From the IMG/VR virus record IMGVR_UViG_3300006921_000085, positions 1 to 29,991 of that record: 29,991 bases of DNA. One strand, written 5' to 3'. How positions within the stretch are numbered: position 1 is the stretch's first letter; every line of letters begins with the position of its first letter. The notes below the pieces were generated by a model. The model did no database searches, was not told where the DNA came from, and worked only from the letters and a program-made list of their open reading frames with translations. The stretch is from a virus. Both the position numbers and the translations under genes were made by a program. Shown here piece after piece: positions 19,519 to 26,759 of this stretch.

Positions 19519-21840
19519 ATGAAGAACAAAGTTTATTTATTATTAGTTTTATTTTTTTCTATTACAGGATCTTTGTTTTCTCAGCCAGACAATGCTAGCT
19601 GGTTAAATGTAACAGTGCAAACAGATCAATACGGTGGAGAAACGTCTTGGGAGGTGCTAATGGGTGGAAATGTTGTTGCAACAAGCCCTCCTTATCAAGA
19701 CAATGTGTTAAGCAACGTAACTATCCCTTTACCAGCAGGGGATGATTATCAGTTTATTATTTATGACTCTTTTGGAGATGGTATATGTTGTGATTGGGGA
19801 GCAGGGTGGTATAGCTTAACCAACACGTGTGGATTGGAAGTATTTGACTATGAATTTAACACAGCTTCTGATACGACCTCATTTGATTTAATGCCTTGTA
19901 TGCCAGTTCTTTTAGGATGTATGGATGAATCTTCTAATAACTACAACCCTTGGGCTACTGTAGATGACGGCTCATGTAATGTAAACGAGTGTCCTTCTGA
20001 TGAAACGCTTGTTTCTATGTCTCTCACTCTGGATAATTACCCTAGCGAAACAGGGTTTACTTTAGTAGATTTAGCTGCAGGAGAGTTTTATGAGCAGGTG
20101 CTTCCTCAAGAATTTGATTATGGTGACCAAAACGCAACTTTTACATACAACTTTTGTGTTTCTCTAGGTTTTGAACTTATACTTGTAGATACGTATGGAG
20201 ACGGATTAAGTGCTTCTCAATGGGGAGGGACAGACGGTGCTTGTGTTATCACAGCGTGTCAAGACAGCGTTTTATGGGAATTGGAAGATGTGTCTTTCAC
20301 CAGTTTTGATGATGGCAACACTGTTTATTCTGGAGCTATTTTTACAGAGCCTTGTCCACCAATACCGCCAATATACGGATGCACCGATGACGACTACGTA
20401 GATTACAATCCTTATGCTACTGCGTTAGACACATGTGCAACTTTACATGCTTGGGGGTGCATGGATATCAATGCATTTAACTACGACAGTACAGCAACAA
20501 TATCAGATCTAAATAGCCCCTGTCCCATAACTATTACTCTAGAGGATGACGCTGGTGACGGGTGGGGTATGTCTGGAATTGGTATGGTTCAAGAAAATAA
20601 TCAATGGTTATTTACTGTAGGACCAAATGAGTTTTCGCAATCATGGGACATTATGTTAGATTCCAATGAGGATGTAGATATATATTATTTTCAACAAGGG
20701 GGGCAGCAATCATCTGCACAAGAGCTTGCTTTTCAGACCTTGCATAATTCTATATTAGTAACAAATGAGATGGGGGACACCTTGCTTTCAGAGGGGTCTA
20801 ATCCGTTTTTAAATAACGGACAGGGAGCTTTGCAACCTTTTAAAGCGCCTGAATGGAACGTATACAGCTTTACACCTGAATGTGGAGACAGCTGCGAACC
20901 ATACACATATGGATGTGTTGATGATACAGCTCAAAACTACAACCCTAATGTAAACACGGGGGACGAAAGCTGTTACTACGCAGCTGGTTGTACTCAAGCT
21001 GGATACTTAGAATACTATACTCAAGGGTATGAAGCTGACTACGATAATGGTGATTGTGATGTACTTGCGGTATTTGGTTGCATGGATAGTACGGCGTTTA
21101 ATTACAACGAAGAAGCAAATGTAGAAACAGAATGTACTCCTATAATTATTGGTTGCATGAATAATTTAGCGTTTAACTACGATGCTAATGCTAATACAGC
21201 AGGTGACTGTATGCCTTACATATATGGGTGTACAGACCCTACAGCTTTTAACTACAACCCTGAAGCGAATACTGATAATAGTGATTGTGAGCCAGTAACC
21301 TTAGGATGCACTGATGAACAAGCGTTAAACTACGACCCATTAGCTAATACAGATAACGGTGGTTGCGTTGAAGTATTGGTTGACTGTACGGACCCTATTG
21401 CTGTGAATTACAATGAATTAGCTAACACTCCTAACAACGATTTATGTTTATACGACGCAGGTTGTATTGGCGAGGCTGGCGATCCATACTACTTAAATGA
21501 CTCATGTTACGCTTGGATTATAGATATAGATCCATACTGCTGTGAGGTAGCTTGGGATGGGGCTTGTGTTGAGTTATATGGTTATTGTGAATCTGGATGG
21601 CCATCTGGTGTATACGATGTAGATGGTATATATAATGTTTATCCTAATCCAGTATTAGACATTTTAAACATTCAGACTTCGCTAGACGTAATTACAGAGG
21701 TATATAACGCACTTGGCCAGATTGTAGTGTTAGGGACTAGAGAAAAAAGAATTGACCTTACAAACCTTCCTAAAGGCTTTTATCAGGTTGTTATAAAATA
21801 TAACGATAGAACTTCAATTAAAAAAATAATTAAATCATGA
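19519..21840 (+). CDS. T9SS type A cargo, multi-repeat secreted protein
   Basis: The 773-residue protein has a signal peptide ending GSLFSQ and two or three beta domains with Asp/Gly-rich calcium-type turns (FIIYDSFGDGICCDWG; ELILVDTYGDGLS; DDAGDGWGMSG). It then has about nine or ten Cys repeats of the form GCTDPTAFNYNPEANTDN, spread over residues about 130-650, and a Cys-rich unit DPYCCEVAWDGACVELYGYC. The end (YNVYPNPVLDILNIQTS...GFYQVVIKY...IKKIIKS) is the type A T9SS sorting domain. All of these are hallmarks of large surface or secreted proteins of marine Bacteroidetes. It has its own promoter and is followed by an ATGA overlap with the next gene. How the phage uses it is unknown. Confidence 0.85.
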   Translation: MKNKVYLLLVLFFSITGSLFSQPDNASWLNVTVQTDQYGGETSWEVLMGGNVVATSPPYQDNVLSNVTIPLPAGDDYQFIIYDSFGDGICCDWGAGWYSLTNTCGLEVFDYEFNTASDTTSFDLMPCMPVLLGCMDESSNNYNPWATVDDGSCNVNECPSDETLVSMSLTLDNYPSETGFTLVDLAAGEFYEQVLPQEFDYGDQNATFTYNFCVSLGFELILVDTYGDGLSASQWGGTDGACVITACQDSVLWELEDVSFTSFDDGNTVYSGAIFTEPCPPIPPIYGCTDDDYVDYNPYATALDTCATLHAWGCMDINAFNYDSTATISDLNSPCPITITLEDDAGDGWGMSGIGMVQENNQWLFTVGPNEFSQSWDIMLDSNEDVDIYYFQQGGQQSSAQELAFQTLHNSILVTNEMGDTLLSEGSNPFLNNGQGALQPFKAPEWNVYSFTPECGDSCEPYTYGCVDDTAQNYNPNVNTGDESCYYAAGCTQAGYLEYYTQGYEADYDNGDCDVLAVFGCMDSTAFNYNEEANVETECTPIIIGCMNNLAFNYDANANTAGDCMPYIYGCTDPTAFNYNPEANTDNSDCEPVTLGCTDEQALNYDPLANTDNGGCVEVLVDCTDPIAVNYNELANTPNNDLCLYDAGCIGEAGDPYYLNDSCYAWIIDIDPYCCEVAWDGACVELYGYCESGWPSGVYDVDGIYNVYPNPVLDILNIQTSLDVITEVYNALGQIVVLGTREKRIDLTNLPKGFYQVVIKYNDRTSIKKIIKS

Positions 21841-22037
21841 GCTATAAAACAAATAAAAAAACTAAAACTAAAATAGACAGACTATTAGGTAAAAACGCTA
21901 TTTACCAATCGGAAAACGTTTGTGTAACAAATAGCAAAACCAAAAGGCAAGAAATAAATAGATATTGCCGTGTAAACTTTATAAACCCTATTAAGGAAAT
22001 AGATTTAGATTTTTATAATCAAATAATTTTAGCGTGA
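21837..22037 (+). CDS. Small basic protein, 66 aa
   Basis: The ATG overlaps the stop of the T9SS cargo gene (ATGA), and its own stop overlaps the next ATG (TGATG), so all three are probably translated in series. The product is basic at the N-terminus (NKKTKTKIDRLLGK), has two Cys and ends with hydrophobic residues. There is no signal peptide or domain that I recognise. Its existence is supported mainly by the precise overlaps on both sides. Confidence 0.6.
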   Translation: MSYKTNKKTKTKIDRLLGKNAIYQSENVCVTNSKTKRQEINRYCRVNFINPIKEIDLDFYNQIILA

Positions 22038-22219
22038 TGAAAATAGATTGGATAAACAGCTGGAACGCTGGTAATAAAAAAGAAAAATATGAGATTAGCC
22101 TAAGAATCGGTACATTAACTGTGCTTGAGATTTCATTCTGCCCATGTCCCAACTGTAAAACAAAAGGACATTGTAAGAAATTTAAGTTTATGATTTTAAA
22201 TTTTGGTTTTGAAATATGA
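22037..22219 (+). CDS. Small Cys-rich protein, 60 aa
   Basis: I choose the ATG at 22037, which shares a base with the preceding TGA; a GTG one codon upstream is also in frame. The product begins MKIDWINSWNAGNKKEKYEI and has a cysteine cluster FCPCPNCKTKGHCKKF that could bind zinc or iron, or form disulfides. The surrounding sequence is strand-rich. It overlaps the following membrane-protein gene by four bases (ATGA). The function is unknown. Confidence 0.6.
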   Translation: MKIDWINSWNAGNKKEKYEISLRIGTLTVLEISFCPCPNCKTKGHCKKFKFMILNFGFEI

Positions 22220-23310
22220 TGTCTCCAGAAGCAAACGATATTAAGAATAGGTATAGAGTTTACGAATTAATTCTCTACAGCGTTATAATGCTTGTGGTTT
22301 TTTTATTAGGTACACTTGACATACAAGGACAGACTCTAAAAAAAACATTTAAGTTTGCTACTTTTTATACAGCTTTTAGCGGTGGTAACTCTATTGCAGA
22401 CGATAACGTATATTCTGTTTTAGGCGGTCTCCAAACAGATGTTGTTAAAACTCCATTTGATTATTCCTTTACAGCTGGTGTCCGAAAGATGGCTAGGTTT
22501 GGGTATGAAAACAGAGCTAACACTTTTTACAATGGAACAGAAAGGTCCTACAGCGATGCCGCTACAATAGGTAAGGTAAAAGGATTTGAGTTTTTATTTG
22601 AAACGGATTGGCGTAGACAGCAAGGTAGAAACTTTTTAGATCAGGATCACTTCCTTAGGTATGTGGCTAAAAACTGGATAGCAAAAGTTGAGTACGTGCA
22701 AGATGGGTTTGCAGATGTGGAATACTTTGAGGGGTCTCAGAGATACAGGTTAAACGCTAATGACCGCCTCAGCTTTAACATTGGTATTGTACAACGTATA
22801 TCAGAACCTTACGGCTACGATCCTTTAGAGGAGTGGATGTTATCTAATGGTAACCTACACTACACATCCCTAGCATTGCAAGAGGGTTATACAGTAGACG
22901 TACAAGCTGGAGAATACTTTTCACCTGATAATGAGCTTGTAGCAAACAGCTCAGACGTATGGGAGCAAGTTGTTGTTCCAGATGTTATAGATAATTACGT
23001 AACCCGAAAAAGAAGTGAGCTTCCTAGTCAATGGAATTACTCATTGGTATTAGGTTATGACTATTATAAATTTACCAAAGAGTTTTGGCTGCACAGCTGG
23101 GTAAGTGTAATGCCCTACCATTTAAACACAGGTAGTGATTACTCTTATCATGAGTACACGGGTAGCCAATGGATAGATTACGCTGGAGGCCTTATCTTTG
23201 GGTGGAGATTAAATAAGAGTCTTGGTGTTTTTTTAGAGGGTAAATACAATAAGTATTGGAACCGAGAATGGCACGATTTCTCTGTAGGAATAAATTATGT
23301 AATTTTGTAA
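22216..23310 (+). CDS. Probable outer-membrane beta-barrel protein
   Basis: The 364-residue protein has a long N-terminal hydrophobic segment after a charged lead (YELILYSVIMLVVFLLGTLD, then IQGQ), acting as a signal peptide or anchor. The rest is made of alternating polar and aromatic residues, such as WNYSLVLGYDYYKF, GLIFGWRLNKSLGVFLEG and a final FSVGINYVIL, the pattern of outer-membrane beta strands with a terminal aromatic-rich strand. It would sit in the host outer membrane. Possible roles are blocking other phages, permeabilising the envelope at lysis, or displaying something; none is shown by the sequence. It is co-translated with its neighbours. Confidence 0.65.
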   Translation: MMSPEANDIKNRYRVYELILYSVIMLVVFLLGTLDIQGQTLKKTFKFATFYTAFSGGNSIADDNVYSVLGGLQTDVVKTPFDYSFTAGVRKMARFGYENRANTFYNGTERSYSDAATIGKVKGFEFLFETDWRRQQGRNFLDQDHFLRYVAKNWIAKVEYVQDGFADVEYFEGSQRYRLNANDRLSFNIGIVQRISEPYGYDPLEEWMLSNGNLHYTSLALQEGYTVDVQAGEYFSPDNELVANSSDVWEQVVVPDVIDNYVTRKRSELPSQWNYSLVLGYDYYKFTKEFWLHSWVSVMPYHLNTGSDYSYHEYTGSQWIDYAGGLIFGWRLNKSLGVFLEGKYNKYWNREWHDFSVGINYVIL

Positions 23311-23311
23311 A

Positions 23312-23596
23312 ATGGGACAACAAGTAGGAGAGGATACTAAAGTAACGCTAGACCTAAAAACAATAGGTTTGTTAGCAGCAGGAATTGCCTCCTTAGTGGG
23401 GATGTGGTTTGCTTTGCAAGCAGACATAGCATTAGCAAAAGAATTGCCTGAACCAGTTGCGCCTGAGATAACACGTATGGAGTTTGACATGAAGGATCAG
23501 CTTGTTCGTCAAACTATTATGACAACGCAAGAAGATGTGTTAGAAATAAAAGAAGATTTAAAAAACATCGAGCGTAAAATTGATGAGTTAAAATAA
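23312..23596 (+). CDS. Membrane-anchored coiled-coil protein, spanin-like
   Basis: The 94-residue product has one membrane helix near the N-terminus (IGLLAAGIASLVGMWFAL, about residues 18-35), a Pro-rich hinge (LPEPVAPEI), and a charged coiled coil to the end (LEIKEDLKNIERKIDELK). A single membrane anchor followed by a periplasmic coiled coil is the layout of the inner-membrane spanin (Rz-like), and also of some holins and anchors in marine phages. It lies between an outer-membrane barrel and a thioredoxin-like protein, so a role linking the two membranes is possible. The lysis role is inference. Confidence 0.65.
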   Translation: MGQQVGEDTKVTLDLKTIGLLAAGIASLVGMWFALQADIALAKELPEPVAPEITRMEFDMKDQLVRQTIMTTQEDVLEIKEDLKNIERKIDELK

Positions 23597-23602
23597 TATA
23601 CC

Positions 23603-23965
23603 ATGAAAGGATTTCTTACTGTATGCTTATTAAGTTTATTGTCGACGGTAGTATATGTTTCTATGCCAGAGGCAATTGGCATACCAGATTCAGGAGTCTG
23701 TGTGGTAGAGTTTAACGCAAGTTTTAATTCAAGTAATAGTGTAGATTGGTTAGAAGATTTAAGCGATTGTAAAGGCAAAAGAGTTGATATTGTTGCTAGT
23801 CCTGAGTTACAAAAAAAACATAAGATTGTTGTAGTTCCCACTGTAATAGTGTTTAGTGACGGCGAAGAAATAACAAGGTTTCAAGCTAACATACTAATGC
23901 AACTTGAGGTCAGTAAAAACGATGTACAAGAGGCTGTTGATGAAATTATAATGAGTGCATTCTAA
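23603..23965 (+). CDS. Exported thioredoxin-like protein lacking CxxC
   Basis: A signal peptide or anchor (MKGFLTVCLLSLLSTVVYVS) precedes a thioredoxin-like fold: VCVVEFNASFN, then RVDIVASPELQKKHKIVVVPTVIVFSDGEEITRF. The Val-Pro-Thr at 78-80 fits the cis-proline loop, and the final helix fits the fold. The usual catalytic WCGPC site after the first strand is replaced by a stretch without a CxxC pair (FNSSNS); C33 and C56 are the only mature cysteines. Redox activity by the standard mechanism is thus unlikely, and a binding or scaffold role is more probable. It overlaps the next gene by one base. Confidence 0.75.
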   Translation: MKGFLTVCLLSLLSTVVYVSMPEAIGIPDSGVCVVEFNASFNSSNSVDWLEDLSDCKGKRVDIVASPELQKKHKIVVVPTVIVFSDGEEITRFQANILMQLEVSKNDVQEAVDEIIMSAF

Positions 23966-24246
23966 TGGCAAAGAAAAAAGATTCAAGACTAACAAGAGCA
24001 GGCGTAAGCGGTTATAATAAAGCTAAACGCACTCCCAGTCACCCTAAAAAGTCACACGTTGTTGTAGCTAAAGTGGGGGATAAAATAAAACTTATTCGTT
24101 TTGGTCAACAAGGCGTAAGCACTGCAGGGAAAAAGAAAGATGCAAGATCCAAGGCTAGACGTAAATCTTTTAAAGCTAGACATGGTAAAAATATTGCTAA
24201 AGGTAAAATGAGCGCAGCATATTGGGCTAATAAAGTAAAATGGTAA
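23965..24246 (+). CDS. Basic conserved phage protein, DUF6321-like
   Basis: The 93-residue product matches my memory of the DUF6321 family nearly throughout: RAGVSGYNKAKRTPSHPKKS, HVVVAKVGDKIKLIRFGQQG, and SKARRKSFKARHGKNIAKGK, then AAYWANKVKW. The family is of unknown function, widely carried by marine phages and some large DNA viruses, and strongly basic, so DNA contact in the virion or during packaging is plausible. The start overlaps the previous stop (TAATG), and its stop overlaps the next start. Length is normal for the family. Confidence 0.85.
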   Translation: MAKKKDSRLTRAGVSGYNKAKRTPSHPKKSHVVVAKVGDKIKLIRFGQQGVSTAGKKKDARSKARRKSFKARHGKNIAKGKMSAAYWANKVKW

Positions 24247-24437
24247 TGAAAACTATCAAGTACAAAAAAGGGGGTAAGTTAAAAATTTCTAACAAAAAAG
24301 TTTCTGTTGATCCGCCGAAAGGGTTTCATTGGATGGAAGAAGCTGGACGTTATTACCTTATGTCTGGAGATTATAAACCTCATGCGGGAGCAGTAAAAAC
24401 AGCTTCTTTTAAAACTGCTAATCATTCCAAATCTTGA
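24246..24437 (+). CDS. Small protein with MK..Y..GGK start, 63 aa
   Basis: Two starts are possible, 24240 and 24246; the second fits the TAATG overlap and gives MKTIKYKKGGKLK, the shared N-terminal signature. The remainder has VDPPKGFHWMEEAGRYYLMS, whose DPPKG(F/Y) element recurs in the transglycosylase-like protein at 2219. The motif looks like a short beta hairpin with Trp and Tyr. The family is unknown to me by name. It is translated in a chain with the genes on both sides (TTGA overlap at its end). Confidence 0.7.
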   Translation: MKTIKYKKGGKLKISNKKVSVDPPKGFHWMEEAGRYYLMSGDYKPHAGAVKTASFKTANHSKS

Positions 24438-24580
24438 AGATTAACAAAAAATATTTAAAGGGTAGTAAAAATCCTACTCGCCGTGCAGAGCTTATTCGTA
24501 AGATAGCTGCTATATATAAAAAAGGTAAGCCGTATCCTAAAAATTTAGATGCGCTTATGAAAGAAAGAGATTCGCTATGA
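24434..24580 (+). CDS. 48-residue basic protein, TTG start
   Basis: This gene is easily missed. The TTG at 24434 overlaps the previous TGA as TTGA, and its own TGA at 24578 overlaps the next ATG as ATGA. The product starts MKINKKYLKGSKNPTRRAEL and continues with IRKIAAIYKKGKPYPKNLDA, ending LMKERDSL. The first residues match the MK/basic/Tyr/Gly signature of neighbours, which supports the TTG start. The sequence is helical and basic. It fills exactly the gap between two genes in the same frame structure, so it is very likely real. The function is unknown. Confidence 0.85.
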   Translation: MKINKKYLKGSKNPTRRAELIRKIAAIYKKGKPYPKNLDALMKERDSL

Positions 24581-24894
24581 AAATAAAAAAAGAATACAAA
24601 AAAGGGGGTAAATTTCCAGACCTTACTGGTGACGGTAAAGTTACTCGTGCAGACGTTTTAAAAGGAAGGGGCGTGTTTAAAGGAGGAGGTAAAGTAAAAA
24701 TGTTTAAAAAGGGTGGCATGGCTGGTCTTTCCGCTGCTGAAAAACAAGTATATAAAAGAGGCCTTGCTGCTTATATGAGTTCAGGAAACAGACCAAAGGT
24801 TTCTCAACATGCTTGGGCAATGGCTCGTGTAAAAAGCGCATTCGGTAAGAAAGAAGCTGCTAAGATTAGATCTGGGAAAAGCAAAAAGAAATAA
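24577..24894 (+). CDS. Basic protein with EF-like loop, DUF5872-like
   Basis: The 105-residue product starts MKIKKEYKKGGKFPDLTGDG, combining the Gly-Gly-Lys signature with DLTGDGKVTRADVLKGRGVF, a calcium-loop-like motif frequent in marine phage proteins. After a second Gly-Gly block (KMFKKGGMAG) comes GLSAAEKQVYKRGLAAYMSS, then GNRPKVSQHAWAMARVKSAF, which I associate with the DUF5872 family, though the name is from memory. The tail is Lys-rich. Similar gene order (DUF6321-like, small basic, this one) occurs in other marine phages. Its role is probably virion-related and unknown. Confidence 0.75.
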   Translation: MKIKKEYKKGGKFPDLTGDGKVTRADVLKGRGVFKGGGKVKMFKKGGMAGLSAAEKQVYKRGLAAYMSSGNRPKVSQHAWAMARVKSAFGKKEAAKIRSGKSKKK

Positions 24895-24898
24895 TCAC

Positions 24899-24906
24899 TA
24901 TATTTG
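24899..24906 (+). promoter_or_regulatory. -7 promoter box TATATTTG for the head genes
   Basis: TATATTTGCA ends 21 bases before the ATG at 24928 and follows the stop of the preceding gene by a few bases. It probably drives the small beta proteins, scaffold and capsid genes up to the terminator at 29757. Confidence 0.7.
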
Positions 24907-24927
24907 CATATAAAATAACTATTAATT

Positions 24928-25326
24928 ATGGCAACTACAACCGCAACATTAACACTTTCGAGCTCTGACCTGACTGGTGACGCTCTATCGTTGTCTACTA
25001 CGGCAACACTAACTAAAGCTGGTACAGTTACTGGCTTAAATCAAACTACTGGGGTAGCTAGAAAAACTACATCTGCTTCTTCTCAATATACATTATTTGA
25101 TGGAGATGCTTATGCAAATGGATCTCATAAAGTTTACGTCAAGAATACAAGCACAGTAGCTACAGAGTATGTGACTATAGAGATTAATTCTGAGCAAATG
25201 GGTAAACTTTACGCTGGCGACTGGGCGTTTTTTCCTTGGGAGGCTAACGCTGACACTAACGACATTAAACTTCAACCAAGTGTATCTACAGCATTAACTG
25301 TAGAGTATGCTTTATTCTACGAATAA
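24928..25326 (+). CDS. Beta-rich virion protein, paralog set A
   Basis: This 132-residue Thr/Ser-rich protein has SHKVYVKNTSTVATEYVTIEI, split by a loop from KLYAGDWAFFPWEAN, then a C-terminal strand VEYALFYE. The same three elements, in the same order and similar spacing, are in the proteins at 4185 and 25326. It is first in the head-gene operon and overlaps the next gene by one base. A head decoration, cement or fibre-base role is likely given small size, beta content and location, but the sequence names no function. Confidence 0.7.
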   Translation: MATTTATLTLSSSDLTGDALSLSTTATLTKAGTVTGLNQTTGVARKTTSASSQYTLFDGDAYANGSHKVYVKNTSTVATEYVTIEINSEQMGKLYAGDWAFFPWEANADTNDIKLQPSVSTALTVEYALFYE

Positions 25327-25733
25327 TGGCTACACTTACCGTTAGTTTAACTATAAATTCTCTTGATGTACTGAGCACAAACCTCGGTTTGTCTCTGCAG
25401 AAAAGTATATCTGTAGATAGCGGTAATATCATTAGGGCTAAAGTAAAAGGTACTGCTGCTGACTCTAATGACTTGGCTGTGTACGTTGCAAATCAATGTA
25501 GTGACAGAGCATATCTTTATATTAAGAATTTAGAGCTGGAATTAGAAAACTATATATATGTCCACAACGACACCGATACAGGATTAGTTGCCAAGATTGG
25601 TGGTGGAGAGTTTGCTTTTATTCCTATTAATCCAGACAAGAAGCATGAAGTATATGCTACAAGAGTAGATACTATGATTGAATACGGAGTGTTCGGAAAC
25701 GACAACTCAGCTAACCAGTACGGAGGTACTTGA
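25326..25733 (+). CDS. Beta-rich virion protein, paralog set A
   Basis: The 135-residue product carries RAYLYIKNLELELENYIYVH, then KIGGGEFAFIPINPDKKHEV, and the final VDTMIEYGVF segment, matching the arrangement in the 24928 and 4185 proteins. It is encoded directly after the 24928 gene with a TAATG overlap, so these two look like a tandem duplication that has diverged strongly. It is probably a surface protein of the particle. The short tail NDNSANQYGGT is polar and flexible. Confidence 0.7.
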   Translation: MATLTVSLTINSLDVLSTNLGLSLQKSISVDSGNIIRAKVKGTAADSNDLAVYVANQCSDRAYLYIKNLELELENYIYVHNDTDTGLVAKIGGGEFAFIPINPDKKHEVYATRVDTMIEYGVFGNDNSANQYGGT

Positions 25734-25748
25734 TAATAAAATAAAAAC

Positions 25749-26246
25749 ATGCCATTTGATATAATCACAGTTACACCGACACTCTCTACGAACGAATACG
25801 CTGATAATGAGGTTTTGTTTATCTCTACAGAAATTAAACTACCCTATAATAAGTGCAAGCTTGTTTCTCTTAACGCTATATGGAACGACACTGAAGCTGC
25901 TGCTAAAGAAATGATTGTTATGTTTTTTAAGGAAAACACACATGCATTAGGAACTGTCGCAGATGGAGCTCCTTCAATTTCGGGTGCTCAGATGGCAACC
26001 AATGTTTATTTAGGTGCGGCACGTTTGGTTAATACTGCTGCTGGAGAGGCTGCTCTTGGAACACCTTCGCTTCTTGCTGGACAGCACCTTAATAATGCTG
26101 GCGCTTCAACAGCAAACTTACCAAAGTTGGTTCTTGCTGAAGGTAGCACAAAAAACACTTGCTATATACAAGGTCTTTATGAGGTTGGAGCTGCTGATTC
26201 GTTTGCTGCTGATTCCTTAGTTATAACCCTAGGTGTAGAATATTAA
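25749..26246 (+). CDS. Beta-rich virion protein, paralog set B
   Basis: The 165-residue protein shares its whole length with the next gene: DIITVTPTLS, IKLPYNKCKLVSLNAIW, MFFKENTHALGT, AALGTPSLLAGQ, STKNTCYIQGLYE, and the last strand LVITLGVEY. Proteins with this layout (a central FFxxNxxxLGT strand and ALGxPxL) are frequent virion proteins of marine phages as I recall, possibly of a decoration or head-fibre kind. It has 15 bases from the preceding stop and belongs to the head operon. Confidence 0.7.
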   Translation: MPFDIITVTPTLSTNEYADNEVLFISTEIKLPYNKCKLVSLNAIWNDTEAAAKEMIVMFFKENTHALGTVADGAPSISGAQMATNVYLGAARLVNTAAGEAALGTPSLLAGQHLNNAGASTANLPKLVLAEGSTKNTCYIQGLYEVGAADSFAADSLVITLGVEY

Positions 26247-26249
26247 AAC

Positions 26250-26738
26250 ATGGCTTACGATATAATTACTATAATTCCAACACTCAGCCTTGTAGCGTAT
26301 TCTGCTTCTGATGTTATCTTTACTTCCACGTTAATTAAACTGCCTCATAGTAAGTGTAAGATTATAAACATAGATGCTGTGTGGCAAGATACTGGAGCTG
26401 CTACTGATGAGTTTACTTTAATGTTTTTTAAAGAAAACACACATCAATTAGGGACTATTAACACAGCTGTTGATATTTCGGCTGCTGAAATAAAAGTAAA
26501 CGGTTTTTTAGGGGCAAGCAGATTAGCCAATGTAGGTGAAACAGCTCTTGGAACCCCTTCTTTGTTTGCAAGTCAAACTTTAAATGACATAGGGGCCACC
26601 TCATCGGACAGTCCTGATGTTGTTCTTGTAGGGGGGAGTACAAGAAACACCTGTTTCGTTCAAGGGTTTTTTGAAAACGATACAATTACTGCGGAGAGTA
26701 CAGATCAGTTAGTCATTACTCTACACGTAGAATATTAA
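26250..26738 (+). CDS. Beta-rich virion protein, paralog set B
   Basis: This is the second of a tandem pair: DIITIIPTLS, IKLPHSKCKIINIDAVW, MFFKENTHQLGT, TALGTPSLFAS, STRNTCFVQGFFE and LVITLHVEY align with the 25749 product along its entire length, with about half of residues the same by eye. The conserved Cys-Lys pair in PxxKCK and the NTC strand may form a structural contact. Duplication within the head operon suggests the two proteins are both in the particle, perhaps as a hetero-oligomer. Confidence 0.7.
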   Translation: MAYDIITIIPTLSLVAYSASDVIFTSTLIKLPHSKCKIINIDAVWQDTGAATDEFTLMFFKENTHQLGTINTAVDISAAEIKVNGFLGASRLANVGETALGTPSLFASQTLNDIGATSSDSPDVVLVGGSTRNTCFVQGFFENDTITAESTDQLVITLHVEY

Positions 26739-26759
26739 AAACAATATAATTAAATAATA

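Noticed and set aside
10620-21840. Host DNA contamination as the source of the T9SS genes
   Set aside because: Both genes are flanked at overlap distance by phage genes on at least one side and share promoter style and codon use with neighbours, so insertion of chromosomal DNA by misassembly is less likely, though read mapping would be decisive.
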